Below the pieces are notes generated by a model that ran no database searches, had not been told where the DNA came from, and was given only the letters and a program-made list of their open reading frames with translations. Positions 48,101 through 58,360 of a DNA stretch of 64,000 nt are shown here, piece by piece. Source of the DNA: Rhipicephalus microplus. Lineage: Eukaryota > Arthropoda > Arachnida > Ixodida > Ixodidae. Numbering within the stretch: position 1 is the first letter of the stretch; every line of letters starts with the position of its first letter. Where the stretch lies: NCBI RefSeq assembly GCF_043290135.1, contig NC_134710.1, positions 135,554,155 through 135,618,154 on the forward strand, in the 5' to 3' direction. The position numbers were made by a program, and so were the translations under genes.

Positions 48101-48600
48101 ACTGCAACATTGTGCGCAAGGAGTACGTCGGTGAGAGGCGTAGCGTAATAGTCACCGTCGGGCACAGCTGGTGAGCACAGAAAATCGACGTACCTCACAG
48201 TTTTGGAGGGCAGGGGAGCAAAGTCGCTGCATTGTAATCAGAATGTAGGTTGGTACGAGGCGGCACTGATTTGTGGCAGTTCAAGGCGGAGCACAGCAGC
48301 GGAGCAATCAATCAGAGCAGAATTGGCGGCAAGAAAATCGAGGCCTAGTATGAGGTCGTGAGGACATTTTGCAAGCACGGTAAAAAGGACGACCACTTGA
48401 TGACCGGCTACGGTAAGTTGAGCTGTGCACATACCGACGACAGGGACTTTAGCACCATCTGCAACTTGGACAACACTGGTCAAGGGGGGCGTGAGGACCT
48501 TCTTCATGCGACGACGAAAACGCGAACTCATAATTCAGACGTGAGCGCCCGTATCTATCAAACCTTCAACAGGTGTGCCATCAACATATACTTCTAGGGT
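45186..48600 (-). pseudogene. LTR element pol: protease-RT-RNase H-integrase, broken
   Basis: Minus strand. Protease: GLIDTGAHV (active-site DTGA), a stop at 48535-48537, then LILGLDFLAANSALIDC; another stop at 48238-48240. RT: KKKDGSWRFCVDYRHLNNIT, FSSIDLRFGYWQI, MPFGLCNAPATF and YLDD (47278-47289). RNase H starts EVRTDVSGYGIGAVLAQ; a 1-base frameshift near 46680 separates its end. Integrase (46562-45492): an HHCC finger (HDAPNAGHLGV, CEICQRRK), the D,D,E core (VGLDLLGPF, LLTDRGRTF, NGLTERLNRT), a stop at 45492-45494, then a C-terminal segment to 45186. Confidence 0.92.
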
Positions 48601-48680
48601 GTTCCGGTTTAAACGTAAGGGCAACAGAGGATTTTTAGGTAAGGTCGACAGGGCAGCTTCACCTCCAGAAGCTGCGCAGC

Positions 48681-49875
48681 TTAGTTTTCCGGGGACATGG
48701 GGCGGTTGAACGATGGCGAGGGTGAGCGGCGACGCGTATTTGAACGAGAAGGGCGGCTTTGAGGCGGTGGTGACGACGGGACAGGGTGGCCGTAGTCCTC
48801 AGGGGCAGTAAATGCTGTAGACTCAGTGCGAGTCGGATAACGGTGGTTTGGCGGACGGAATGAGTTACTGTAAGCGGGGTATGAGCCAAAAGACATAGAT
48901 GGCCATTGGCTGCGGCAGTAACGAGCGATGTGTCCTGCGCGACCACAGCGGAACCAGATTGGCTTATCATCAGCTGTTCGCCATTCAGATGGGTTCCTGG
49001 TTCGAATAGAGTACGGACGGCGACGTCTCATGTCTACAGAAGCTATCGAGGGACCAGTATTATCCAGTGTGGGTGCAGTGGACAGGATACCAAGGTTAGC
49101 GAATTCCTGGTGGACAACAGCCTGGATCAAGGCGACAGCTGGCGTTGAGGCGTCGGGCAACGTCGGTTTGTTGGCAGCCAGGTAAGCGGCCTCGAGTTCA
49201 CGTCGGACGATGCGCGTCACGTCTTCGGTTGTAGACGGATGAGAAGGAGTGGCTTCGCAAGACGACGTTGCCGCGGTGTTGGGTAGGCGCTGAAACTGCT
49301 GAAAAATGCGTCGACTCTTCGCCTGCTCGAGACGGCGGCACTCTTTGATCACGGCTCGATGGTCGTTACGTTGGTAAATACAAGCAGGCTGAACGCATCG
49401 TCGGCGATTCCTTTTAAAATGTGTGAAATCTTGTCGGCCACATTCATGTTGGTATCGGCCCTTTGACACAACGCTAAGTCGTCTTGAATATAAGTCAAGT
49501 AGGGCTCAGTGGACGTCTGTGTACGTACAGCCAATTGCTTTCGGGCATCAAGCTGTTGACCAAACGGGGTGCCAAAAAGGTCGTGGAGCTGTTGTTTAAA
49601 CATTTTCTAGCTTGTGATTTCGTGCTCGTGGGTCTCAAACCAGATGCGAGGGGTCTTGTCAAGATAGAAAATGACATTCACAAGCATAACGGTTGGTTCC
49701 CAGCCATGTTGCTTGCTGACGCGCTCGTACATGCTAAGCCACTTGTGCACATTCGCGTTGTCCTCTCCAGTAAAGGTACCGGGATCACGGGGTTGCGTTA
49801 GGGCGACGTACCGGGTTGCTGTCGTTGCTGAGGTAGGTGGCGAAGCCGTATCCTCACCCGGAGCCATGGTAGCAG
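48681..49875 (-). pseudogene. LTR element gag, frameshifted
   Basis: It starts near 49866 (MAPGEDTASPPTSATTATRY) and runs through DPGTFTGEDNANVHKWLSMY, the capsid-like start of Ty3-type gag. Stops and shifts near 49605 and 49350-49470 break it into three frames. The last (to 48681) ends in an Arg/Ser-rich tail after a zinc knuckle, RCGRAGHIARYC. The first Cys of that CCHC knuckle is replaced by Trp (IWFRC), so metal binding would be impaired. Confidence 0.8.
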
Positions 49876-49938
49876 ACTTAAGAAGGCGTCTACTGCGTAG
49901 CTCCATTGTCAGAAGAGTACCCAGGACCTCCACCAAAA

Positions 49939-50080
49939 TGTTACGGGGAAAATAACAGTTGTCAGTCCGCAGCCACAACGCAGCTCACCGACAACGTCCA
50001 CTTCTTCACTCTCAGTCTGAGGCACCTTACTTGGGTATTCCCCACTATGCTCTCTTTCAGTCAGACGAAATCACGTAACA
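49939..50080 (-). repeat. 5' LTR (element orientation), 142 bp
   Basis: TGTTACGGGG...CACGTAACA. The adjacent internal sequence on the minus strand, TTTTGGTGGAGGTCCTGGGT, is where a primer-binding site should lie. I cannot name the tRNA. Confidence 0.92.
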
Positions 50081-52588
50081 ATATTACAACATAGCTAACA
50101 ATGCGTACTCAGCAATAGACCTCAGCATAATATCCCCATCCCTCCTGCCTCTACTTAAATGGGAAGTCATTAATGATCCATATGGTAGTGACCATTTTCC
50201 TATCGTTATCAGCACACCAATAACAAATACATGTCCTGCACAAGTTCCCAAATGGCTAACCGGCAAAGCCGATTGGGAAAAATTTCAAAAAATGACTTTA
50301 TTACCTTGGACTGACATGGCGGCATTGAGCGTAGAGGATGCTGTATGCTACTTTACAGCTTTCTTGGTTGATGCACCAACAAAATGTATTCCCCAAACAT
50401 GTGGACCGTCAAGCAAACGACGAGTCCCATGGTGGAATAATGAGTGCCGTGATGCTTGGAAAAAACAAAATTAGGCATGGAGGTTGCTTAGAGTCTCGCC
50501 CACAGCTGAGAATCTTGTAAACTTTAAGAACGTCAAGTCGCAAGCAAGGAGGACGCGCCGACAGGCGAGAAGAGAAAGTTGGCACAAATTTGTATCAGGC
50601 ATTAACTCATACACAGATGAGTCGGGAGTCTGGAGCATGGTTGGTAAGGTGGCAGGACGAGGAGCACATTCGCTTCCTCTAGTGAACACACAAGGGGAGA
50701 GTTTGGAAGACCAGGGAAACACTCTCGGAGCGCACTTTGAACAGGTCTCCAGCTCAACACACTATAGTGAAGCGTTCCGACGATGCAAAACCGTAATAGA
50801 AAAACAGAAATCAGAGCGCAAGCCCACAACACATGAGGCATACAACAAACCTTTCTGTTTGGCTGAACTGCAGGCCTCACTTGCCTGCTGCAATAAATCT
50901 GCCCCAGGCCCGGACCGTGTGGCATATGAAATGTTAAAACACCTGCCCACTGAAACCCAGAAAGCTCTCCTCTCTCTGTACAATGCGATATGGTCTTCTG
51001 GCGAGCTACCCTCAGCCTGGAAGGAAGCTATCATTATCCCAATTCTAAAACAAGGCAAGGACCCGGCCTCAGTTTCCAGCTACAGGCCAATAGCATTAAC
51101 CAGCTGTATTTGCAAAGTCTTTGAAAAAATGATTAACAGGCGCCTGATGCACTTCCTTGAAATTAGTGGCCTACTTGACCCATACCAGTGTGGGTTTCGA
51201 GAGGCTCGGTCCACCACTGACCACCTTGTCCATATCGAAGCACAAATTCGCGACGCTTTTTTTCATGAGCAATTTTTTCTTTCTGTGTTCCTCGATATGG
51301 AAAAGGCATATGACACTACATGGCGCTTCGGCATATTGCGAGACCTGTCACATTTAGGTGTGCGGGGTAGAATGCTGACAGTTATCGAAAGCTACCTGTC
51401 CAACCGTACATTCCGTGTCCAAGTTGGCACTGTCTTATCTCGAGTATTTGTCCAAGAAACAGGAGTGCCACAAGGAGGTGTATTGAGCTGCACACTTTTC
51501 ATAGTTAAAATGAATTCCTTGCACCTGTCTTTCCCACGAAATATTTTTTACTGCATATATGTCGATGATGTGCAGATTGGTTACAAATCGTGCAACATCT
51601 CAATGTGCCAACGTCAAGTTCAACTAGCGTTGAACAAGGTATCTCAATGGGCAAACGAGAATGGTTTTATACTCAACGGGCAAAAGAGCACTTGTGTCTT
51701 GTTCAGCCGAAAGAGGGGCCTCCATCCTGACCCCGACATTGACCTGCATGGTCAACCTCTGTCAGTGAAGACCGAGCACAAGTTTCTTGGTCTCATATTA
51801 GACACTAAGCTAACCTTCGTCCCACACATCAAGTATTTAAGGGACAGGTGCTTAAAAACAATGAACATTTTGAAAGTGTTGTCACGCACTACATGGGGTA
51901 GTGACAGGAAAGGTTTAATTAACTTATATAAAAGCCTCGTATGCACACGCCTAGATTACGGTGCTATAATCTATCAGTCGGCAACACCATCAGCCTTGAA
52001 AATTCTCGACCCTGTCCACCATCTAGGCATTCGCCTCTCTACGGGTGCTTTCCGCACCAGCCCTGTGGAGAGCCTGTAAGTGGATTCGAATGAATGGTCG
52101 CTCCACCTACAAAGATGTTCCCTGTCCTTTTTGTACTTTTTGAAGGTGAAGGCAGACAAGAAACACTCTCCCCATTTCACAATTAATGATTTGTCTTGTT
52201 CTGGCTTGTTCGAGAACCGTCCTTCGTTTAGGCAGCCCTACGCGCTGCGTGTAAGGAGCCTGGCCGAAGAAACAGGTGTGCCTCTTGAACACAGTTTGAT
52301 GGCTCCTGCAACATATCTGCCACCGTGGCAGTGGCAGCTTATAGACTCTGATGTCTCTTTTGTTGATGTCACAAAGCACGCACCACTTGCACACATACAT
52401 ACATACTTCCTAGAACTACAACATAAATACACATGCCCTGAGTTCTTTACCGATGCGTCAAAGTCAAACACTTCTGTGTCATATGCAGCGGTAGGACAAT
52501 CCTTTTCCGAGGCCGGCGTTCTTCATCCTAATGCAAGCATTTTCACAGGAGAAGCTTACGCAATACTGGCGGTCCTAAAACACATTAA

Positions 52589-55562
52589 GGGGAGATGCTA
52601 CTCGAAAAAGGTTTTTTTTTATTTCATAACCCAGCTCCTTGAAATTTTAGGTGTTAGTAAAGCTTGCAGTGCTGATTTCATAACTGCAATTATTTGTTTG
52701 ATAGCTATAGTAGTTCCGGAGTTACTACAACTTTGATATCAAAATATAGTGTTTTTTGTGCACATAATAAAGCTTACTAAAAATTTTCACACAGAATTGC
52801 AAAATGGCTCATTCTGCTGCACTTGAGCAGTACAATACAGAAAAGTACCTCAAACAGAAAATTTATTTGCTACATTAAAAAAAAAAATTAAAAGTACTAA
52901 ATGCATATTTTACATCTCTCTATCAGTGTATCAAGTTGTGTAACAAAAAATCTGTGATGTATAATGCAACCTAAAGTAGATACTTGTATTCTAGAGTGGC
53001 TGATTAAGCTCTGTGCAAAATTTCATCAAGATAGGACTATTTTATGCCTAAAAAAGATTGTGCACAAGATGAGAGAATTACCTCAAAATGGAAATCGAGA
53101 AAAATGCATTTGAAAGTTGTAAATATGTTTACTCATGATTACACAGTGCGATTTGCACAAAACTTGGTGATATCATAGAAGGGACACAGCTAGAGCACCT
53201 AAAATTGTCCTGCTCCATATGTGGATCCTTCTCGCCGCTTGAGAAGGGAGTCATCAAGGCGCGCTTTCTTTGCCACGTTCCGCCGATGGGCCCTTGCCTC
53301 GGCTGTTTCACACGCAGACATTCTTTCGATTCTCCTCTGGTCGCGGGATTGGCCCAGGGTGATCAGTTGATCTGGTGGGACTACACCAAGCTCCTCTAGC
53401 ACGTGTTCAAAGCTTGAATGTCCTTTATTGAACCACAACACGGCCATAGCAGCTGCAGTTTCCACTGTTGTCCGGGAGGCAAACTTAGTCTTCGGACACA
53501 ACAACCAGATTTTGCTGTTCAAAGATTCTGCAGCGTTTTGGGTCTTCCCTTGGATACAACGCACCAGCAACTTTTCATCTGTGAGCCGCTTGTAAATGGG
53601 AAGCACAGCCAATCCTTGAGCCTTGGTCAAGATTGGTGTGTGGTCGGGTGGGGCCTCCCCAAGCGCTTCAGCTCGCCTATGCTTGCACCAGGAAGTCGCC
53701 CCTTCTGGACAGTATCGGTGGCTGCCTGCTGTGTTGCTCGATGATGAATGGAAATATGAGGCCCAGATGGCACGATGCATTTTCAGAATATCACCTCTGT
53801 TGTTTGTGATTGCAATACGGTAATAGTTCTGCAGCTTCTGAATTGTGCCATCTGTCAGCTTTTCCCCTCGTGGAAGTCTTGTTGGCAGTTTCCGAAGTGC
53901 AGTGCCTAGACGCTTGGCCACATGGTTTGTGCACTCCTCCTTGTCCACAACAGCTTCACCATATACCTTGGCCTCAGCGACAGCGGTATAAGCTTTGCTG
54001 TCCCCATCACTGAGGAACTTGGTGAAGCGCAATGGTGTTGTGTATGAGGATGTCCTGCCCCATATGCGCAAAGCTGCCTCAGTCTCCATGGCATGAGAGG
54101 AGCACTCTGTATTTTTTTCGCAGACAGGTGTGTGGAATGCTTGCCATATTTCTTCCTCATCACCCAAGTCCTGGTGCCGGCTACAGGCAAGGCAGTAATT
54201 CGATAGCACTTCAAAATCTAGGCACAAACCAGTGTCCACAGACACAGCAGTGCCGATGCCATTGTGGCTCTTGTGCCCTCTTTTTTGCCATGTGCCATCA
54301 TACATGACAGCAACATCAGCCCCATCCACTTTCTCTTTAGTTATCATCCGCGCTTTCGCCAGGTTTTCTTGCACAGCTTTGGTAGCTGCAGCATGAACTT
54401 TTTTGCCAATTGCAATAAAAGTCTTATGATGCATAGGTATTGGCAGTCCAAGAATAGCGCAAAAACGCGACAGCTGTTCATGCCCAATGCCTATTGCACG
54501 TGCAGCCACAACTACCTTCACATTGACAGCGAAGCTGTCACGCGAGCTGCCGCTTCGGTAGCTCCAGTCATCACCGGCATCGGTGGGCTGTCTTTCCGGC
54601 AGAACACGCCGCGAACTATGCGCGGCAGAAACCACTGACTCAGGACACTCACTGTTATCACAGTGCAGCTCGAGGAACGAAGAGAGGCCCTTACGTTTAC
54701 TTGCGGTGTCGCGAACGACGAGTCCAGCGGTGTGGCATGTTGGACAAACAGCACGGCTTACCATCGATGTCAGTGCGCCGATGTCACAAAATACTCCGCT
54801 CACAGAGCCACAAACACTCTTCGTTCTTTCGCTTTCGAACTGTTCAATCTTTTTTTCTGATGCGCTGATGAACTTGATCGCGGCGTCGATTTCGTCAAAG
54901 TTCCCGCAAGCCGCCGTATCCCCGCTGCCTTGATTAGGCCTAGTGGCCCGCGGCTCGCATTCTTCTACCGCTGCTTTGCGCTTCGGTTTACGTCGACGCC
55001 CTTGGTACTTGTTCTTGCTTGCAAACTTTCGTGCTCGGAAGTCTCGCTTCTTCGAGTTATCCATGGTGAACTCGGAAAAACGTAGAAACGCACGGCAAGT
55101 GCCGATCGTCGCAAGCGCTCAGCGAGCGAGGCCGATCAGATGTAGCCAATGGCGGCCTCGGTAGCGTACCATGTGACCGGTAGAGATGCGCGAAGCGGCT
55201 GCAGCTTGGCTGCAAACCGACTTGGAAACGACTGTTTTGTGAAATTCCTCACTAAAATACGAAACTAGGGGGACGCCTGTACACTAGAAGGAGCCTTGAT
55301 CTACACCACCGAACAAACCCCGATGGCGGACGTCATCGTGTTGCCGAGTGGCGGATTTTCAAAAATAGCCGTCGGATGCGTGAATTCGCGACTTCGGCAG
55401 CTACCTTCACTAGCGCAGATCGGCTTTTTACCACTTTCTCGTTTGAATTCAGCTATGACCTTTGGGGAAATGATAGTTGAATGATCAAAAGTGATTTTAA
55501 AAGCAATATCTCAAAAGTGGAAATTTTCGCAAAAAACGCGATTTTTCGACCCGCATCTCCCC
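52589..55562 (-). mobile_element. TTAA-flanked DNA transposon with intact transposase, 2,974 bp
   Basis: The left end GGGGAGATGCTACTCGAAAA and the complement of the right end, GGGGAGATGCGGGTCGAAAA, are inverted repeats. TTAA flanks both sides (52585-52588 and 55563-55566). Removing the element plus one TTAA gives CACATTAAACAG, which restores the LINE RNase H frame (KHIK-QIKLQK). A TA duplication with one more terminal base on each side is equally compatible. A 4-bp TTAA duplication fits piggyBac or Kolobok, not classical Mutator, which makes 8-10 bp. The encoded protein is Mutator-like/Kolobok-like, so Kolobok is my preferred call. Confidence 0.8.
53199..55064 (-). CDS. DDE transposase, Mutator-like/Kolobok-like, intact 621 aa
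   Basis: A single uninterrupted frame from ATG at 55062-55064. Residues 8-35 are highly basic (RARKFASKNKYQGRRRKPKR), a likely nuclear and DNA-binding segment. A zinc-ribbon-like cluster follows near residues 91-120 (CPTCHTAGLVV, LHCDNSEC). The catalytic region starts with VAVMYDGTWQKRGHKSHNGI (first Asp), then CLDFEVLSNYCLAC, KFLSDGDSKAYTAV (probable second Asp) and TQNAAESLNSKIW (probable Glu). This order, with the DGTW.KRGH.S.NG motif, is that of arthropod proteins annotated as Mutator-like transposase. The C-terminus is basic (NVAKKARLDDSLLKRR). No stop or frameshift, unlike every other element gene in the window, so it may be a recent insertion. Superfamily assignment is inferred. Confidence 0.85.
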   Translation of the reverse strand: MDNSKKRDFRARKFASKNKYQGRRRKPKRKAAVEECEPRATRPNQGSGDTAACGNFDEIDAAIKFISASEKKIEQFESERTKSVCGSVSGVFCDIGALTSMVSRAVCPTCHTAGLVVRDTASKRKGLSSFLELHCDNSECPESVVSAAHSSRRVLPERQPTDAGDDWSYRSGSSRDSFAVNVKVVVAARAIGIGHEQLSRFCAILGLPIPMHHKTFIAIGKKVHAAATKAVQENLAKARMITKEKVDGADVAVMYDGTWQKRGHKSHNGIGTAVSVDTGLCLDFEVLSNYCLACSRHQDLGDEEEIWQAFHTPVCEKNTECSSHAMETEAALRIWGRTSSYTTPLRFTKFLSDGDSKAYTAVAEAKVYGEAVVDKEECTNHVAKRLGTALRKLPTRLPRGEKLTDGTIQKLQNYYRIAITNNRGDILKMHRAIWASYFHSSSSNTAGSHRYCPEGATSWCKHRRAEALGEAPPDHTPILTKAQGLAVLPIYKRLTDEKLLVRCIQGKTQNAAESLNSKIWLLCPKTKFASRTTVETAAAMAVLWFNKGHSSFEHVLEELGVVPPDQLITLGQSRDQRRIERMSACETAEARAHRRNVAKKARLDDSLLKRREGSTYGAGQF

Positions 55563-56630
55563 TTAAACAGATAAAATTACAAAAGGCAGTAATATACACA
55601 GATTCCCTAAGCGTGATCAAAGCCCTGAAAACTCCTAAAAAACACAAGAACCCCGTGCTGGTGTCACTTTACTCACTTCTGTGCACACTCTACACATCAA
55701 AACAGCATGTTGTTGTCTGCTGGGTTCCAGGGCACCGTTTTGGCCGACAGGGAACGTTTTGGCCGACAATCTGGCTGCTTGCGCCAATGTCACTACTGCC
55801 AATGCATCAACACCAGTCCCTGCACTTGACTTAAAACCTTTTATAAAACGCAAGTTCAGGGGGTATTGGCAGAGCATGTGGGATAAACACACAGATAATA
55901 AACTCCATGCTATTAAGCCGCAACTAGGTTATTGGCTGCCACTATCAAAATCACGACACACAGAAGTAATACTAACAAGGCTTAGAACAGGACATACACA
56001 TTCTACACATTCATTTCTTCTGTCTACCGGTGATCCACCATATTGTGAGAGATGTGGAGAGCCCCTTACGGTTCTCCACATTCTCGTCCAGTGCAATGAG
56101 CTAGATGCTCTAAGAAAAAAGCACTTTTTACTGCCCTACCGACAGCAGCTCTCTCTACACCCTGGGATGCTCATCGGTAGGGATCCGCTTTTTAAACTGC
56201 AAACACTTTTCACGTTTTTAAAAGATGTACAAAGCTTTCACCCGATATTTCGAGGTCATCCGTAGCACGACCTCTATAGAGTGGTCGTGGCTGCGGTGAC
56301 TACATCTTATCATGGTTTTATTATCATGACATTTTGCCATCCGCTATCGCTACATATATGTCATGCCACTGTCATGATTTTATTACTTTCATGTTTTAAC
56401 CCGCGTTAGTGCGAGGAATTTTAAGGCCCCTTTACAGCCACGCACCATATCATTGTTCATATCTGTAGTCAATTGAAATGGCGCTCTTTGGCCATCAATT
56501 GGCCCTTGCGCCACTAAAAACTACTCATCATCATCACCATATGCTGATCCATAAGTGCAACTTAGCTGTCAAGCAGCACATCTTTTGTTTTGTTTTGTTT
56601 TCACTTCAATTGAACCTTTCTTTCATCATA

Positions 56631-57660
56631 TTCTTCCTACTTCTAAATGTTAGCATATAGGTAGTGGTGTATTGCACACATGGGTACCACTTTCCAGTGC
56701 TGCGTAAGCATACTGCACAAGCTGCATGAATACAACTGCATGTGGTTAGATACAATCAGTAGGTCTCGCATTTCTTGTTCATTAATCCGATAAAATCAAA
56801 TCAAAGTTTATCTTGTATAGCATTGTTACAGCATGAAGGATATACAGAAAATAATTACCTATATAAGGGTAATACTAGCTTGTAAATAATTTAAATAAGC
56901 ACAGACAAAGTTGATTATGTTGTCCAGATGATTCCCACATCCATGCAGCTTGTACTTACCACTAGGGCGCATTGCTACGGCGTATAAATACATAAAAACC
57001 CTGAGAGCGGTAACACAAATTTAAAAATGTTTTTCTCGCTTATTACAAACACTAGTTTTATAAAGCTTTCTCATAGCAGCCAATGAAGGTCGCTAGTAAA
57101 TCTGCTATTGAGCATATTTTTAGTAGGACAGCCTCAATGTTTTATTCATGGCCAAACATTTGCAAAAATATTCATTTTTGGAACTTTGTCACCACCTGTA
57201 AACTTTATTTCACACTGTATATGCCTGAAATTATTTTTGGTCTGCAGTAAAACATTCTGGAAACATGCTAATGCCAACTATCACATTTTGCCATATGCTG
57301 TCTTTATATGAAAACATCCCCAATATCGACCATATTCTCCATAATCGAGGCCACTTGAAAAAATTTACGAAAGCCTAAAAGCTCGTAATACTTATTTTAA
57401 GTGAAGTGCCTACCATTGTTCAAAAGGAAAAAATTGTCTTAATCTTATTTAAAAAGAACGAATTTTTCGACATGTTTTACGAGCTACGGTTTCAAGCTTT
57501 CCAAAAAAATTCTCATAAGGCTTGCGGTACTGGAAAATGTTTTTCGCAAAAAAATATTTGAGGGGAAACGTTGGGCTTTAGGTAAGTAGTTTTGAATTTT
57601 TTTCAAGCAAATCGCAGACGGTCGAGCGCCAAGGTTGGGACAGTTGGCGAAGAATGACCC
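56631..57660 (-). repeat. Right arm of the foldback element
   Basis: Inverted counterpart of 41483-42440. The outer end lies about 110 bp upstream of exon 16. Several indels separate the arms, so the element is old enough to have diverged. Confidence 0.8.
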
Positions 57661-57769
57661 GCAAACAATTACGTGGCATGTTGTGGCAAATAATATTGCT
57701 GTGTTATTTATGTGAGAATTTGCAGTTGCGATATTTTACCTTTCACTGTTGCTTTTTTTTTTTCTTCAG

Positions 57770-57958
57770 GTGTGGATGCTGACAGGAGACAAACTGGAAA
57801 CTGCAACAAGCATTGCCAAATCATCTCGTTTGGTGTCCAGATCTCAAGATGTGCACATTTTTGAGTCCGTTGCGAATCGAACAGAAGCCCGATGTGAACT
57901 GATGAAGTTCAGACGTCGGAATGATGATGCCCTCATTATTCGGGGCGATGCTCTTGAG
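57770..57958 (+). CDS. ATP9B: ATP9B-like exon 16 (P domain, TGDK)
   Basis: Sixty-three codons beginning [20 protein letters not shown]. The TGD motif is at 57782-57790. It continues through [12 protein letters not shown] and [12 protein letters not shown]. The acceptor (TTTTTTTTTTTCTTCAG) is only about 110 bp from the right end of the nested 16-kb insertion. Confidence 0.96.
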
Positions 57959-58282
57959 GTAATAAACACATTTGAAAAAATATCTGCCTTTTTTAGGAAC
58001 TATTTCTGGCTATTTTATGTGTTTCTGTATATAAAAAATGTGTCGTAAAAATCTGGTTAGGTTTTTTTTTCTAGGGATTTTGCTTCTTTTAAATATTTTT
58101 AGTACCATGCGTTATATTACACATGTCCTACTTCATTTTGTTGGTAAATTAAGAAAAGTTCTTGGATTATATATCTCGGTGCTTTTATTTATCATGGCTA
58201 CATCTTTCCAATATACATTGCCATCTCTGTACTTTTCAATGCACGCTGGTCATTTCGATGCAAGTTAACTAGAAAATAATTA

Positions 58283-58360
58283 CAGTAGAATCTCATTGAT
58301 ACGTTTTCTAGAAAACACAGAGAATAACCGTACGAGCTCAATCCGATAAAAATTGAAACT
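58283..58360. mobile_element. Possible pogo/Tigger-like left end
   Basis: TACAGTAGAATCTCATTGAT followed by ACG resembles the CAGTAGAA(C/T)CTCRTT ends of pogo/Tigger elements after a TA. It is similar to the complement of the end near 17896. The opposite end was not found. Confidence 0.35.

Larger units (their letters stand above)
45010..50080 (-). mobile_element. Ty3-type LTR retrotransposon, 5.07 kb, minus strand
   Basis: Two 142-bp LTRs (45010-45151 and 49939-50080) begin TGTTACG and end CGTAACA and differ at 4 positions, about 3%. The 4-bp duplication ATAT (45006-45009, 50081-50084) restores the LINE frame exactly when the element is removed. On the minus strand the order is gag, protease, reverse transcriptase, RNase H, integrase, the Ty3/gypsy order. 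No envelope frame is seen. It lies antisense to the host gene and carries several stops and frameshifts. Confidence 0.93.
44492..56265 (+). pseudogene. LINE ORF2: endonuclease-RT-RNase H, interrupted
   Basis: It starts MTQILQWNVRGLLRNLDDIQ (AP-type endonuclease; VLCVQETHL carries the catalytic Glu). A frameshift near 44825 is followed by LLGDFNAH. The LTR element splits the endonuclease at 45010-50080, and the frame resumes with YYNIANNAYSAIDLS and GSDHFPI. RT motifs follow at 50484-52076: YRPIALTSCICKVFEKMI, DMEKAYDTTW, TGVPQGGVLS and YVDD (51558-51569). In-frame stops occur at 50472-50474 and 52077-52079. The RNase H region (EFFTDASKSN, then GEAYAILAVLKHIK) is split by the TTAA transposon and resumes with KAVIYTDSLSVIKAL. 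A C-terminal YCERCGEPLTVLHILVQC knuckle ends it. Confidence 0.87.
42562..56535 (+). mobile_element. Full-length I-like LINE, interrupted three times
   Basis: The host sequence ACCATATGTTGAT (42549-42561) recurs as ACCATATGCTGAT (56536-56548), the probable target duplication. The 3' end has a short (TCA)n tail. Removing the SINE (246 bp), the LTR element (5.07 kb) and the TTAA transposon (2.98 kb) leaves about 5.7 kb, a normal length for an I-superfamily LINE. Order: GC-rich 5' UTR, ORF1 with CCHC knuckles, ORF2 with endonuclease, reverse transcriptase and RNase H, and a 3' UTR of about 270 bp. Frameshifts and stops in both ORFs show it is dead. Confidence 0.85.
41483..57660. mobile_element. 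Foldback element with ~1-kb arms, split by nested insertions
   Basis: The reverse complement of 56631-57660 aligns with 41483 to about 42440 over almost the whole arm. Shared landmarks are the outer end GGGTCATTC, GACCATATTCTTCATAATCG (approximate), AGGTGGTGACAAAGTTC, ATTTACTAGCGA-GTTCATTGGCTGC and AACATTTAGAAGTAGGAAGA. The outer ends are flanked by GCAA (41479-41482 and 57661-57664). After subtracting the LINE the element is only about 2.2 kb with a short centre, so it is a foldback (long-TIR) non-coding transposon. The superfamily is not identified. Confidence 0.8.
37819..57769 (+). other. Intron 15 of the ATP9B-like gene, 19.95 kb
   Basis: The largest intron in the window. From left to right: an hAT-type element (38308-39206), a tandem duplication (39798-39970), a TIR element (40081-40431), a minus-strand SINE (40438-40633), a second hAT MITE copy (40773-41394) and the 16.2-kb nested unit (41483-57660). 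It splices exon 15 (phase 0) to exon 16. Confidence 0.85.

Noticed and set aside
53418..54933. Several + strand frames of 90-124 codons
   Set aside because: Antisense shadows of the 621-residue transposase.
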